DNA from: Glycine soja
Lineage: Eukaryota; Streptophyta; Magnoliopsida; Fabales; Fabaceae
Length of the DNA: 64,000 bases
Assembly: GCF_004193775.1 (NCBI RefSeq)
Contig: NC_041002.1
Span: forward strand, 38,599,112 to 38,663,111
Direction of reading: 5' to 3'
The notes below the pieces were generated by a model. That model was given only the letters and a program-made list of their open reading frames with translations. It ran no database searches and was not told the DNA's origin. Made by a program: the position numbers and the translations under genes. Of this stretch, positions 46,406 to 60,222 are shown in pieces (the stretch's first letter is position 1; each line of letters starts with the position of its first letter).

Positions 46406-46466
<61 letters not shown>
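46406..46466. repeat. (TTA)n microsatellite, about 20 units
   Basis: Uninterrupted TTA/ATT trinucleotides. Confidence 0.97.
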
Positions 46467-48639
46467 ACCTGTTGTGGATGTTTTTCATCGGATTAGTTTA
46501 GTGTAGATCCACTAAATTTTTATATTAAAAACTAATTTTTAAATTTTATTTTCACTTTATGCTTGGAATGAACTCACTCACATTATGTTTATATTGATTT
46601 CCTCAATAAAAAGTTTATACTTATATATATATATACTTCTTTTACATTTCACATACATCAATAATATTAAAGGGGGAAAAAAGAAATTAACACAAGTGTG
46701 ATTTGGTGTATTTGAGTTTCTTAACCAAAGTTTAAGATTTGATTTCAAATTTAGAAATACTCACGCTTATTAAAAAAATCTAATTGTCTAAAGTCAATTT
46801 ATAATTACCAAATCAATCAAATATATTTAAATTTATTTTTAATTGATTGATTTCATGTCGAAATTCATTTTTTGGATTTTAAGTGTAGTTGTTTTAATTG
46901 AATGTGAATTGGATAATTAATCATTATTACTTTGCAATTCATTTAATAACATGTGATTGATTTTGTGACATTAGATAATTAATTATTATTACTTTGCAAT
47001 TAAAATCTAATAATTATTTTGTAAATTTAATATTTATGTTTTACTTATTTTTGATTTATTGTTTTTTATAAAGATAGTTTAATCTCTAATCTTTCTAATT
47101 CCAGTCGTCGCACAATGTCATATTGGGAAGGCTGGTTCCGATAGAATTAACTGTTGATAACTACCCACTAAACGTATGCCCTCATTGATTCCCAATGGGC
47201 ACACAACTCCTTAATGCTCCCCCCGTTGTAGTTCTACCTCCAGGCAAGCATCCCAGTGGCAATGTACTTAGCACCCACATTCATTGTGCACCAAGTGCAT
47301 TTAATTAAACTCTTCAAGTTATAATTAAATATAAAACAATTAACATTACCCCAAAAATTGGACTAAAAAATGGAAAGAACAGACTGCGATCCTTGAGAAA
47401 ATTTGAAATGCTGCTAATTAATTGAGTGACATGCAAAGGAAAAGATCGTGTTGGGGCTAACATCTAAGAATAGGTCATGGTAATCATTGTTGTAAGCGAA
47501 AACGGGTGTGATATCGATAATGCATCCTTGAATTAGTGTCTAACATCCTAAGAGTTTGCAATCAGAATATAATAATGCTTGTGTTAGTATATTTTCATTA
47601 TTTTGTGATAACTAAATAGATATTAAAATTAATTACAAGTAAAAATATAATTTAGCTAATTAAGAAAAAAAATTGTATGATTTTATGTGGTAAATTTTGA
47701 TCAAATCCCAATAGGGGAGTATTTATGAACATGGATCACTCGCAAATTCATATTGATCCAAACCAATCAAAATAATGTGCATTGGATATTTTTTATATTT
47801 GGATCAAATTTCACCCAATTCATTCAAACCCCTTGAGTTTTAGGTTGGGTCACAGATTTTAATATCTGAGCTCATTGATCCGTTAATTTGTATTAAATCA
47901 CTATTATTATTATTTATTTATATATATAACATATATAATATATATTTTAAATTTTAAAAAATCAATTATTATTATGCTTCAAATTTTGTGGTTTAAATTT
48001 GTTGAAACAAAATTGGTTGTAAAATATCTATTTTATTTTTTAATTTGCTTCAAATTATTTTAGATTTAGTTGACGTTTTAGTTGACACCGTTTATTTGAC
48101 TATTTGAGAACATTGAAATTATTAAACTATATTGTAATAGTTTTAGTTTTTGTATTTTTTTTGGCTTTGTGAGTATGGTGCTTGTTTATTATATTTTAAT
48201 TTTTAAATCATGTTTAACATAGTATGTTAGTCTATGTGATGATGATGATAATAATGCAATCTCTCCCCTTATCTTTTTCTCAACTATTTGACTACACGTA
48301 ACAATTATAAGTAATGTATTTGGTATTTCATTTAATAAAAAATTTAGCTTATAAAAATATTGGATTTTAAAAAAGAATAAACAAATTTAAATGTTTTGAC
48401 CAGTTGATTCAACTCAACTCAAATCAAACTATTTAATTTTTTTCTTGGAACACTGACACAAACCAATATGTTCAACTTTGATGGGTTCAACTTTGATTGG
48501 GTTGGATAATGGATTTGCTCATACCCAACCTAATTTGACATGTGCACACTCATAAATCCTAATTTAGCTAAAATTTAACTACACTGCATAAAATTGTGCT
48601 TATAGAATTATATTGTGCATGATTAAGACCTTTTTCAAT
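46467..48639. other. Intergenic DNA, possible degenerate inverted-repeat element at 47710-48555
   Basis: No gene recognised. 47712 (GGGGAGTATTTATGAACATGG) and the end near 48555 (GCACACTCATAAATCC) are weakly inverted and both carry phrases with CCAACC/GGTTGGGT. This could be an old hAT-like element. The match is poor. Confidence 0.3.
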
Positions 48640-49838
48640 CATGTGACGAACTTCAATTAAGGCTATAATAATACCATCATGCATTTTGATTTGTATAGAA
48701 ACTATATTGACAAACTTACAAGGAGCATCGTTACCTATAAAGACATTACCACCAAACTTTTTCTCATATGTCAAAAACCAATGTCTGTATGGACACATAT
48801 GATAACAACAACCTGAGTCTAGTAACTATTGTTCATAATGTTGTTGTAGTTGTTCACCAATAGCCAGAACCAAATCGCTTTCCAATGGGGAGTCATTATG
48901 AACAAGAGCAACAACAAAATCTTTCTTTGCTTTCTTTGGACAGTCTCGCTTCCAATAACCCGATTCTTTGCAATAATTATAGATGTCCTTAGGATCAACT
49001 GTGTTTTTCATGGCACATTTGCCTTTCTTCTTCTTCTGCCATTTAGAAGAATCAATCACCCATAGTCCAGACACAGAGGTTTCATCATGATTTTCTGGAG
49101 ACCTTTAGTCGAAGCTCTCTAGAATAGAAATTGGAGTTGACTTCTTCAAATGTAATGGAGTCCTTGCCTACACTAAGAGAACTCACCAAATTCTCAAAGG
49201 AGGGAGGGAGAGATGCTAAAAGAATCATTGTCAAATCTTCGTCTTCCATCTTGACATCAATGTCGCATTGCTCCATTAGAACATATTTTAGTTCATCAAG
49301 ATGTTCCTTCAGTTGCTTACCTTCCCTCATTTGGAGGCCAAACAACATAATTTTTGAAGCAACTCGTTGCAGAGAGTTTCTCCAATTAGAGCCAATGCCC
49401 AACAACAATCAGTTCTTCATAAAACTTCATAAAAAACCTCATTAGACAGAGATAAGAGAATTTGTGAATGCACCTTTTTTCTCTTGTAACTCAAGCACTG
49501 ACTTATCAGTCTTCAACGATTAACCAGAGAGAGGGGACCAGATGCCATGTTCTTTCAACAAGGCTCGCATCTTGATGCGCCAAAGGTTGAAGCTATTCTT
49601 CCCTATGAATTTCTCAATCTTGATTATGTTGACCATCTTCGTGATAGAATCTTGAAGATGCAGCATGAACAGATAACAAATAGAATGGTTGATCGTTGAT
49701 GACTTGATCTACCATGAAAGAGATGCAGAACTGATCTTGAACCGAAGCTCTAAATACCAACTTTGTGTAATATCTCTCTTCTCCTTCTATCATTTGAGCT
49801 TCCCTATCTGAATAGAATTTCTCAAATCTTTTCCAACA
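48640..49838 (-). pseudogene. Truncated copia fragment (gag-protease) with inverted LTR end
   Basis: Similar to 30600-31710 and read on the same strand: protease piece at 48798-48568 with MCPYRHWF, zinc-knuckle segment at about 48980 where a Cys and the His are replaced (YNYCKESGYWKRDC), gag at 49408-49085 with LLASLPPSFENL, and a primer-site-like GTTGGTATTTAGAGC at about 49747-49761. Next to it, 49763-49838 is the terminal ~76 bp of the same LTR, but in the opposite orientation to the intact copy. Integrase, reverse transcriptase, RNase H and the other LTR are absent. It is a dead fragment. Confidence 0.8.
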
Positions 49839-50700
49839 TAAAACTTAATTACAAACAAGTATTCTATCTTGTCATTCTTGACTACAACAGTATTCTCTAA
49901 GCCACTCCTAACACATCCTTAGCTTCCCAAGTATTATTTAACACTAAGTCACTCATGATTTTTACAAAAAAATAATAATGTTTGAATGAATATACAAATT
50001 CAAATCACTCAATAGAGTGGATAAACACTTAAGCTCGAATACAATGAAATAACTTTGCTAAGCAAAGAATGAACAACTTAAGCATAATCAAATATCGTTC
50101 ACTTATATGACAAAGTAACAATTCAAATGCCTTTTCTCATATTTTTCTTGTATTTGATAAGAGAGCCTTGGTCACCTTTTATAGACTTCACTAAAAGTAT
50201 TCCTTGCATGATTAGCACTTGCTTTTGATATGACCATTGTCTCATAGCTGAAGGCAATGCTACATGTCACACTCTTGTGGTGAGAAGGAATATAAGTACA
50301 AACAATTGTATGTGCTCTTCTCTTCAACAAAAATGACCTCTAGGAAATATTCTTATGAATTCTTCTATTGCCTTCTATTTTGTGCTTTCTTACTTGAAAT
50401 TCAAATGTTAGCAATTCAAAAACAAGATTGGCAAAATGAATCTACTCAAGTTAAGTATGTGCACTTCCCTTTGTGGCTAACATGAATCCAATGCATGGAT
50501 GGATATGTCACTTAATATAAATCAGTTTGTGAAAGTGAATAAGTCCATTGGACTTAAGTAAAATAAACACATTGTATAGACACTGGTTTTCACAAAGGAG
50601 TGGATGCTAGTTTATAACAACGCATTGGGCGTTGGATGCTTAATCTTAATAAAAACAATTTTCCCACTTTTGAATGGACATGTACTAATAAGAGCTTTAC
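49839..50700. other. LTR-like DNA, minus orientation suspected
   Basis: No coding region. A minus-strand CTATAAAAGGTGACC (about 50175-50190) looks like an LTR or gene TATA box. The 73-codon frame at 50264 has no domain. No partner LTR was found. Confidence 0.35.
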
Positions 50701-52765
50701 AATAGAGAATAAATGAAAGTTTGCTCATATGTAGTAAGTCTTGTTTACTATAAAAAAATCCATTAGTCCATCAACAATTTATATATTTGTAACCATCAAA
50801 ATCATAAGTAGGGATGAATCGTCCAGTTGTGATAATAGGTCATCCATACTTAACACATAAATAGCCAACATTGTGCTCATTTGAGAGGAACTAGATTTGG
50901 ACCACTTCTTAAATAAGTTTTAGAGTAGTATTATTATACTCAAACCAATCATTGACTTGGTTGAGGTACTGAGTCATAGGTCAACCTGATGAGTCACACT
51001 AGTTGACCAACATGATCCGATCTATATTAAAAAAATCTGAAAATTTTTATAATCTCTAAACTTGTACACTTGATTTAAAGTTTAACAAAATTCAACATAT
51101 TTAAAAGCATACTAATGAACTTGCTTAAAAATTTTGAGCAACATATTTTTTTTTTCAAAGTTTAACATACACAACCTTAAGTTAGAATTTAAAATATATT
51201 ATCATTTATTTATTAAGACTATCAGTGTAATACATCGTGTAGTACATTGATAGATATAATCTAATGTATAGTTAGACAATGAAGTTAACAAATACAAAAG
51301 CAATTTCAATGAAGTTAACATACTTTTGCAAAACCTGTTTTTATTTAGACAATAGAATTTTTCCATTCATCTCATTATTACTCTAATAAAGAACAATCAT
51401 TTTCAAACTAGTAAGTCTACTAAATGAGATAAGGTAAATACAAGTTTTATTTGTAGATAACAATATAAGCCAAGGGAAAAAAGCTAAATTGGAAGTGTCA
51501 TCAACACTATCATCTTAAATCCCAAGATGTGATTATCCTTGATAAAAAAAAGTATAAATTGAATTTTCTCATATTAGTGATGTTGTTCTGTTATAATAAA
51601 GAAAAGTGCATCCACCAACTCAACTGGGTTGTTGAGTTGCCAAGTCAACCTCTAAACCCATCGAGTCAAATCAGGTCACACCAAATCTATTGTATGACTG
51701 GTCCATTTAATGGCTCAGATCAATCCAGCCCAAATTTGATAATAGTGATTTAGAGTTTAAGTTTTATGAATAAAAAAAATATGATTGAGATGTGATACTC
51801 CATCAAAAGTGATCATTCAAGTTTTCTTAGGAAAACTTGTCATTAGCATAATAGGCAAATACTATGTAACAAAAATATCAGTAAAAATAAAATTTGCTAT
51901 ATATTAATTATTTAAAATTACATTCTTTCATGAATAATAAGTGAAATGTACCTCGCAAATTTAATGCTAGTTTGTTTTTAAAATAAATTTTTCTTGTATT
52001 ATCCATATCAACCATTGAATACGTTTGTTTTCGCTTTTAAAACACTACAAATAATTGGGATGTTTTCACATGTCAAAGCACTTAACAAAAATATTATTCC
52101 TTCTTCTCACCGTTGTTTGGGGGTGAGAAACAAACAACTAACAAGGTTGCGTATCGTTTTGGTAAACCTCTCGTGTATAGAGAAGGAAAAATTACAATCT
52201 TCATGAGCCACCCAACGTGGGTCACATGGCTCAAATCCTAGCATGTATAGTGTGGCTTAAAGCCGAATATAGTCAATAAGTGCAAGCTTGATTTAATTAA
52301 TGATTGCATTTTAAGATAAGTAAGTTGCGAATTATTTCCGTGATTCATATGTCAACGCCAAATTAAAAGACTAATATCCGATACGAACTAATTTACTCCT
52401 TGACTCGATTTTTCCATGTTGTACTTTAATTTATTCAATAGATTTCATTAATATGATAAAAAAATAGATTTCATTAATTACTTCCTCTAAAAGTTTCTAA
52501 TAGATAGTTATTATACATTTTATTTTTCGTAAAATAAATTAAAAATGATTTTTATTTAAAATAAATAGAATTTTTAAAAAAATATCAGGTTTTTATAATT
52601 AAATAAATAAGGAGAAATAATTTTATTAATCAAAATAATAATTTGAAGAAAAATAAAAAGGATGTTTTATTTATTCATTTGATTGGAAATAAAATAGAGT
52701 TCATGTTTATAAAATAATAAAAATAAAGACAAATAGAGTAAATAATAGGTTGAAAATAACCTAGT
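50701..52765. other. Intergenic DNA with GACC/GGTC-rich blocks
   Basis: Blocks at about 50940-51020 and 51610-51730 share phrases such as GGTCAACC and GAGTCA and may be ends of an old element. No gene seen. Confidence 0.35.
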
Positions 52766-54760
52766 TATAAATAAACATATTAGATCAGTTTTTACATTGA
52801 CGATACATCTCTACACTCTCAAATCCATTTTCCCTTCTCCCTCTCTCAAAACTCTTTCTTTTTTCTGCATACACTCAAATTTGTCCCAATAAAACTATGA
52901 TTCTAGACTCGTTAACCGTTGGATCATTGTAAAATTTGAACACCAGATTCGGAACTCATTTTCACACATCTCCACCATTGGGAATTGTGAAATAATGTCT
53001 ATGGTGAGATAAATGTCCCTCACACGTAACTCTTATTTTTCCCACATGCACCTAAATTTGTCCTAGTAAAACTATGATCTCAGACTCATTAACTGTTGGA
53101 TCATTGTGAAATTTGAAAACCAGGTTTGAAATTCATTTTTACACATCTTGATCGTTGGGATTTGAAAATAATCTCTATAGAGGGATAATTGTTCATCACA
53201 CGCAGACAGTGCAATGAAGGCTCTAATTCCTTCTCCTTCTCTCTAACGCTTGGAAACCCTAATAGAGCAACCAAAGGAAAAGCTTGGGGAATCTTAGGAA
53301 ACCGCTAGAGATGTCACTATCACTGCTGGACTACACATGTGAGCCCCTTAGAGATAAATGATGAGTTTATCCCAACTAAGATTAGAATGAGCATGTGTAC
53401 GGATCATTAGAAGATCAAATTGGAGTTTATTTTGGGATGTTTATTGTATTGTAATTCTTCCTATTGATTATGTGAAATTGTTTGAGGGGTTTTATTCCCC
53501 GTGTTGTGAGAAACATTTTCGTATAACTTGTTTTGTATTTTGGACAAGATTTACTAGATTAGCGAGATAAATTCTTATATTAGAATCATGAAATTTTGAT
53601 TGAAATTGTGTGTAATGGATAAATTGAACATGTGTTGATTTGTGAGATACACGTAAACATGTGATGGTGAATTGTGACGTTGTGATATGTTAAAATTATG
53701 GACATGGAATTTGGTTGTGAATAAGTGGGTTGTAATACTTGAGGTGATATTACTTGTGTTGTGAGTTGTGAATTATACAATAATCCGATTGATGTTTATC
53801 TTGAGAAAAAATATTTATGCGCGAGTTGTTAAAAGGAAAGTGTAGGGTTTCAAGTTAGGAACTTGAGGTGTTAAATTATAGCGCAATGCACGAGGTGTTA
53901 AAAGAAAAGTATAAGGTTCTAAGTTAGGAACATAAGGTATTAAATTGTAGTGCATTATGTTAAATGTGTTTGAAAATAAGTATGAGGTCATGAGTATTGT
54001 ATAATTCATGAGCAGTCTGTGTGCAAAAATTATTTTAGGGGTTAGACCTGAATCAAGAAGGTGAAGCTTTAACGGATTCTTCGGAGTCTAAGCCTTGAGG
54101 GTAAATACACTCGGTTTGAGTGCTCCTTTAAGCCTATGTTGATCTCATATGGTTGGAGCATTCTCGCAAGACAGAGTGGCCTTGTTTGGTCACCTTATGA
54201 TTTTACTTAGTGAGAGTGACTTGACATACCCATTGTGTGACGTGTCTTGTTATGTACTCCTAAGCGTCCTGGTGTTGTTTTTCACTGATATGATATCACA
54301 TTGTATATAGGCTTGGGTCTTAGTATAATTGTTACATAATGACTGTGAATTGTTTATTATGAAATTGTTGAGTGTTGCTACGTCTTGAATTGAGTGAGTG
54401 ATTCATGTGTAATGTGATTGGTGATTGAAAAATGAGTTTTAAATGATAAAGTGGTGATGTGACATAGATTGTAGTAAGTTGAGCTATGTGATAAATATTT
54501 TTATAATGTATTTTGCTTATGTATTTGTTTATTCGTATTTTAGTTAGGAATGTGATAGCCCACTACTTGTGTGTTGTTTGTGTTTGGATCATCTGAAGAT
54601 CTCAAACTTTGTGTTTGTGGCAAGAGATGATTAGGTGAATAGCTGTGGAGAACCTCATGCTAGAGGACGCTGAAACATAATGCCCTGATAAGATGTGATA
54701 TTAGAGCATGAGTTTCTGTATTATTTACATAATATTCTGAACATGCTACTTTATGTTACT
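52766..54760 (+). repeat. LTR-like sequence with two internal tandem duplications
   Basis: TATAAATA at 52766 starts a stretch typical of Ty3/gypsy LTRs in legumes, including GTTGGATCATTGT(A/G)AAATTTGA. A 176-bp unit occurs twice (anchor AAATTTGTCC at 52878 and 53054), and a 69-bp unit twice (anchor GTTAAAAG at 53828 and 53897). No partner LTR, primer site or coding region was found in the window. The ends are approximate. Confidence 0.5.
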
Positions 54761-55325
54761 TCGTTGCTTAACTTGTTTCCTTTTGTAAAAATAAAATAAA
54801 ATTGGATGACCTTGTTTTGGACCAGAAATATTTTCATACTCTTATTTAATAAGTTTTTAATTTGGTAATAGTGAAGTAAATCTGATCCTTTTACGCACAT
54901 GAATTTATGTATGTAATTTAAATAAAATTGGTTCAATTAATTTTTATATTTTTATACATTTATTTATTTATTTATATATGTATAGGGGTAAAGAGTATCA
55001 TAATTATCAACGTCAAGTAACTCTTGTCAATCCTCCTTTGTTTCTCTCTCGTCCACTAGAAATCGTTAACTTGACTACATTGCAACGCGCAGTGACAAAG
55101 AATTCAAAAAAATAGAAACAAACAAGTGAAAATAAATAAATAAAAGGAATAAATGAACAAAATGAAAGAAATCATATTGAAAATGCTAGTTGCAAGTTTT
55201 GCCGCTGCGGTTAGGGAAATAGGAATACACCATTGAACAAGTCTACAATAATTATGATTTTCTAGCAGCTCTTTAAGCATATGCTCATTGGTTGCTTGAG
55301 AATATCTTCAAGTATATAGCTACCA

Positions 55326-55328
<3 letters not shown>
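54761..55328. other. Intergenic DNA, no gene seen
   Basis: A/T-rich with short frames only. Confidence 0.4.
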
Positions 55329-55373
<45 letters not shown>

Positions 55374-55378
55374 TCTCT
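55329..55378. repeat. (CT)n microsatellite
   Basis: About 25 CT units with one interruption. Confidence 0.97.
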
Positions 55379-56308
55379 TTATTTTTGTATATGTATAATT
55401 TATCTCCAAAAATCATCTCTTAAATTCGCTCAAGGAAGAAGTCAAAGAAAAATCTTGTATCCAAATTAACCATATGCATATGAATCAAGAAACTTATAGT
55501 ATTAGTACATCATTCTAGGGTCGTGATTTTAGATTGGGTAAGTACTACAGACTGTGAATGTGAAAATATGATTTTTGCGGGGCTTGCTTAGAGTAAGGGA
55601 AAGCACATATATAATACAGTATTTTTTTTTTCAAAAAAAATTTTATAATGAAGCTTGAATACTCAAATTTTGAGAAATTGTTTGATTAAACTCATATGAG
55701 GAGTGACCTGTTAGACAAATAAACAGTGCGTGTTTATTTTAAATTTAAACCATGTACGTAATTGAAATGAAATTAATGTCTAAATTAATTTTAATTACAA
55801 ATTTTAATTATAGTGATACACATGCACGTAAGAATTAATTCCTAGTATAAATTAAGTAGATAACTTCGTTTCTTAGGTACATAGTTAGGAGTTTGATTTT
55901 TAGGTTTAAATTTTTTTTGTTAAAAGCTGTCAACATTTTAGATAAATTTTAATACCTCAAAAGGATTAATTAATTTAGTTTTTGGAAAGAAAATACCCTA
56001 GATTCCCCAAAATATAAAAAAAATATATCGTAAAATGGATGTGAAGATATGATGTACTTAAATTTTATGATATATACCTGCTGAAATATAAAAGTGTAAG
56101 ATAAATTGTGAAATGTATTTGAATAATATTATTTAGTTGTTTAGTTAGAGTAAAAAAATAAATGGGTTTCGTAATAAATTAAAAATGATTGCGAAATTTA
56201 TTTAAATAGAGTTGTCTCCTTATTATATAAGAAGTTCATATTTATTAGGGATTTGACTCCATTTATTCTCGTAAGAAGGAAAGACCTCATTGATTGAAAA
56301 ACTAATAA

Positions 56309-56315
<7 letters not shown>
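55379..56315. other. A/T-rich intergenic DNA
   Basis: No gene or repeat boundary seen. Confidence 0.4.

Positions 56316-56385
<70 letters not shown>
56316..56385. repeat. (TA)n microsatellite
   Basis: About 35 uninterrupted TA units. The reading frame through it is not a gene. Confidence 0.97.
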
Positions 56386-56389
<4 letters not shown>

Positions 56390-57090
56390 AATAAGGACGC
56401 CGGTGTAATATTTGATCCCACTTCATAATATCTAGTATATGCATATCTCTTATGACTTTTGAGCCAACCATAAGTAAGTGATAAACACAAACATAATCCA
56501 GCAATTTTTGTTTTGGGTACAGAACATGCATGATTCTAGTGCCCTTCCTAACATTTGTTCTCCACCAAATATCCTAAAGGAGAAAAACCTCATGCTGGGC
56601 CTCATAAATGGCCGTCTCACAACTAATTCGGGTGCTCTTGTATAGTCCAACTACGACGTGCATCACACGTACACGGACAACAACAATCAAGCATGTATAA
56701 ATGTAATACGTACTCGGAAGTCTCAAATTCTCTTTCGACCTAACACCATGATTGGTGCACAATTTGAGTTGATCTTCAGCATGACTGGGATGTCTTTGTC
56801 ATCTGAATTTGTGGTTGGGCAATTAAGCCTCCTAATACATGAGCATTGACCCCATTAATGGTGAATTACTAATTTTCCGAATTTTGGAAGCTAGAGTTGA
56901 AGTTGAAGCTAACAATCCCCTGGATTGAAGTAGTCCCTTTTAATTTGGTCATGTAAATTGTATACATGCATGCATAATCTTATGTAAAGGATCAATGATG
57001 TGTGCCTTTTAGTGATGATGCGCCTAAACACACCCTTCATTTTTTTTTATGAACTAAACACATGCACCCCTCATATTTTCACAGAAAACC
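56386..57090. other. Intergenic DNA left of the copia element
   Basis: Several 60-aa frames on both strands without a recognisable domain. Ends with the AAACC target duplication (57086-57090). Confidence 0.45.
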
Positions 57091-57738
57091 TGTTAGAAAA
57101 TAAAATAAAAAATGAAAGAAAATAAATACGAAGAAGATGCACAGTATTGAATTAAATAATAAAATAACAGTAGCAAAATAAATTTAATTGACACCACATG
57201 AATAATGCATTATAACATACAATAAACACACGGAAAAAATAAATTAGGGGAAGAAAGATATAGCCTGGGTTGAAGCGCGTAAATGCTATCTTTAGAGAGA
57301 AAACGCCCTACAGCACTGGTAGGAAAATTTGATTGCGCTTCTCTCCCAAGATACGACAACCCGTTGGTTCCGATCGTGTACAGCGAAAGATCCCCGAACC
57401 TTCTGAACACCAATGCTCTTACTCTCACAAAAATAAGTTTTTTATTTTTATAGAAAAAGAAAGAGACAATTTTTCAGGAGGAAGAAACCAGATGTTGCTC
57501 TATCATCTCTCTAGAAAAGAGGAAAGATATATATACGCACAAACCACCTTGTCCAACAAACAAAATATGACCGTTGAAAATCAACCTACAGTTGTCAAAA
57601 CAAATATAACAAACTAGTTGACTCATTAAAACAAAATCTTAAGAAAATCTAAAATAAATATTTTATTTTATAAAATAGAATTAATATAATTAATATATAT
57701 TTATAAATTTTAAATTAAAACACAAATATTTACCCACA
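57091..57738 (-). repeat. 3' LTR of the 57-61 kb copia element
   Basis: 648 bp, aligned end to end with 60223-60857. It ends CACA where the other LTR ends AACA. Confidence 0.92.
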
Positions 57739-58499
57739 TTCCCCCACATAATTTAAAATTTTAAAATATATTTTCTAAAAGATAATTTGTATAGAAACAT
57801 GAGAGAAAGAGCATGTGATATTGTATTTCAGTATAAGGAATCTTCCAGGTTTGAGCCTTATACCTAGTGTTTATGAACTTCCACCCGAGAAAAATGTAGT
57901 GACTTAATTGGTCTTGAACTACATATTCTTTAACCGGACTTTAGTACACAACCCCTACAATATTGGCGTTCAATTAGGTTCTAATCAGTGGTAGCGCGTT
58001 ATACGGCCTTACGCTTGTATCTTGTTTCGTGAGTGTCACTTAGAGATTAACCCATATCTCACAGTGGTGGCCCCACCACCACACTCACTAGGTGAATCCT
58101 CAAAAAGTGAGTTGTGACTCCCACCCCTACAATAATTGTCATCGGACTCATTAAGAGGTATTTTTTTAACCAAAAATACACATATATAAATACCTCAACC
58201 TTAATATTACCATAATTTATAATACACCTCATCATAGGAATCAGAAACGGAACAGTCCGCCAAATTTCATTTTGGTGTACTTTAGTTAACAAACAATTTC
58301 ATTGTTACTCGTTGAACTCCATTCATGGGATCACCAATCACACGGAGACGGGTGTCCATTGTTGTAACTAAATAATGGGCTTTAGTCTCATTCCCCTCGA
58401 CGACTCAAGTACTTGTTGACGCGTCAACCCTTTTGTAAGCGGATTTGCAATATTATTTTTTGACTTGACAAAGTCAAGAGAAATGACAATATGAGAAAT

Positions 58500-59700
58500 C
58501 AAATCTCTTATAGACTTATGTTTCACTCTTAAGTGTCTTCTTTTTTCATTAAAATTTTGCTAGTCACTTTAGATATAACAATTTGACTATCACAATGCAT
58601 TGGAATTGGAGGTATACATCACATAATACATTTTAAAGAAATTTAGCCTCACTAGTAGCAATATTTAAAGCAATAATTTTTGCTTTCATATTAAATAATA
58701 ATTTGTTTAGTAGATTTTCGTGATACTGCACAACCAATTAAAGCAAAGACATAACCACTTGTCAATTTTATTTCATCAAAATCAGAACTTCAATTTTATA
58801 TCATTTAATCCCTCAATTACTTTCCAATCTACCAACTGCATGTGCAATATCAGACAGACCTAGAGAAGTTTGTCAAATACAACAAATAACCGATACTTTA
58901 AGAATATTGATGTGAAGAAATTCCTTTACTCAAATTTTTCTTTAACTTGATGGATGAGTCGTAAGGGGTAAAAAATGTTTCGCATCAAAATAATTAAACT
59001 TCTTCAATAGCTTTTCAACATAATAAGATTGGGTAAAAGTCATGCCATCATTTTTCTTTATAAGTTTAATTCCCAAAATCACATCTACTTGACCAAGGTC
59101 TTTTATGTCAAAGTTTCTAAACAATAAGGACTTCACATCATTTTTTAAATGCATATTACTACCAAATATCAATATGTCATCCAGATACAAACATAAAATG
59201 ACACATCCATTATCATCAAATTGTTTCACATACACATATTTATCACTATCATTAATTTGAAAATCATACAAAAGAATAACTTAATCAAACTTTTGTGTCA
59301 TTGCTTTGGAGCTTGTTTCAAACCATATAAAGATTTAACAATTTATTTTTTAAGAAAAATTTTTTTCAAAGAAAGTGACATCTCTAGATTGCATAATAGT
59401 AACATTATAAATTTTAGTCACTTTTGAATTAACAACTAAGAATCTATAAGTAGTATTATATAAAAAATATCCAACAAAATACAATTAACATTTTTTTTCA
59501 ATTTTCCTTTTCTTATTAATAGGGATATTAACCTTTACTAGACACCCCCACACTTTAAGATATTTCAGATTTGGTTCTCTTTTTCTCCATAGCTCATAAA
59601 GATTTTTTTTTAATTTTTTTTATAAGGTACTCTATTAAGAATACGACAAACAAAATATAAAGCTTCACCAAAGTGTTTATTTTATTGTTTTTGTGTGTTA
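58500..59700 (-). pseudogene. Copia reverse transcriptase and RNase H remnant
   Basis: The open part 59271-58942 (109 codons) carries the catalytic block CLYLDDILIFGSN with both Asp residues kept, then the DIKDLGQVDVILGIKL block. Upstream (59280-59700) and downstream (58930-58500, with a GYVFALIGCAVS-like RNase H piece) the sequence is readable only across stops. Known role: copying of element RNA. No complete enzyme can be made. Confidence 0.8.
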
Positions 59701-60222
59701 TATTTTCACAGGCTTATCTTTTATCAATGAGTTATATATAAAGAGGCAATCGGTCAACATGTAGCAACAAAATACTTGCAGTAGTAATAATAATGTTAAA
59801 CAATAGAAATTAAAAAACCAAACAACAAAGGTCTTGATTCTAAAGACTTGTGTTCACAGAATCATTTGACCAAGTAAAAGATAACTTCCTAAGATAAGAA
59901 TGAAAGTAGTGAGATGTTTTTAGTTTTTCACATAAACTAATTCTAAAAGCATTTTATCTTAAACAAAAATACAATTGACAAGGAAAATATTTTTCAACAA
60001 TCTCATACTAATTTAAAATTTCAGGAAAAATAATATAATAAAAACATTTTTAATGGAACATAATGCATAGTATTTTTATCCATTAATTTTTCATGCTTAC
60101 TAGAAAGGAACTCAGTCATATCCATTATAGATATTTTGATACAACATCATGCTACTGCAGAAAAGACTATGCAAGAAGAAAGTATAAAACATTTTCTCTC
60201 TAAAACTTTTTCTCTCTAAGAC

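Noticed and set aside
47120..47300. Short coding-like phrase with LPPGKHPSGN, possible secreted peptide gene
   Set aside because: No start codon, signal peptide or upstream exon in frame. A single suggestive phrase is not enough.
47710..48555. hAT-like element from weak inverted ends
   Set aside because: End similarity is too poor and no 8-bp duplication was found. Mentioned only as a possibility in the gap description.
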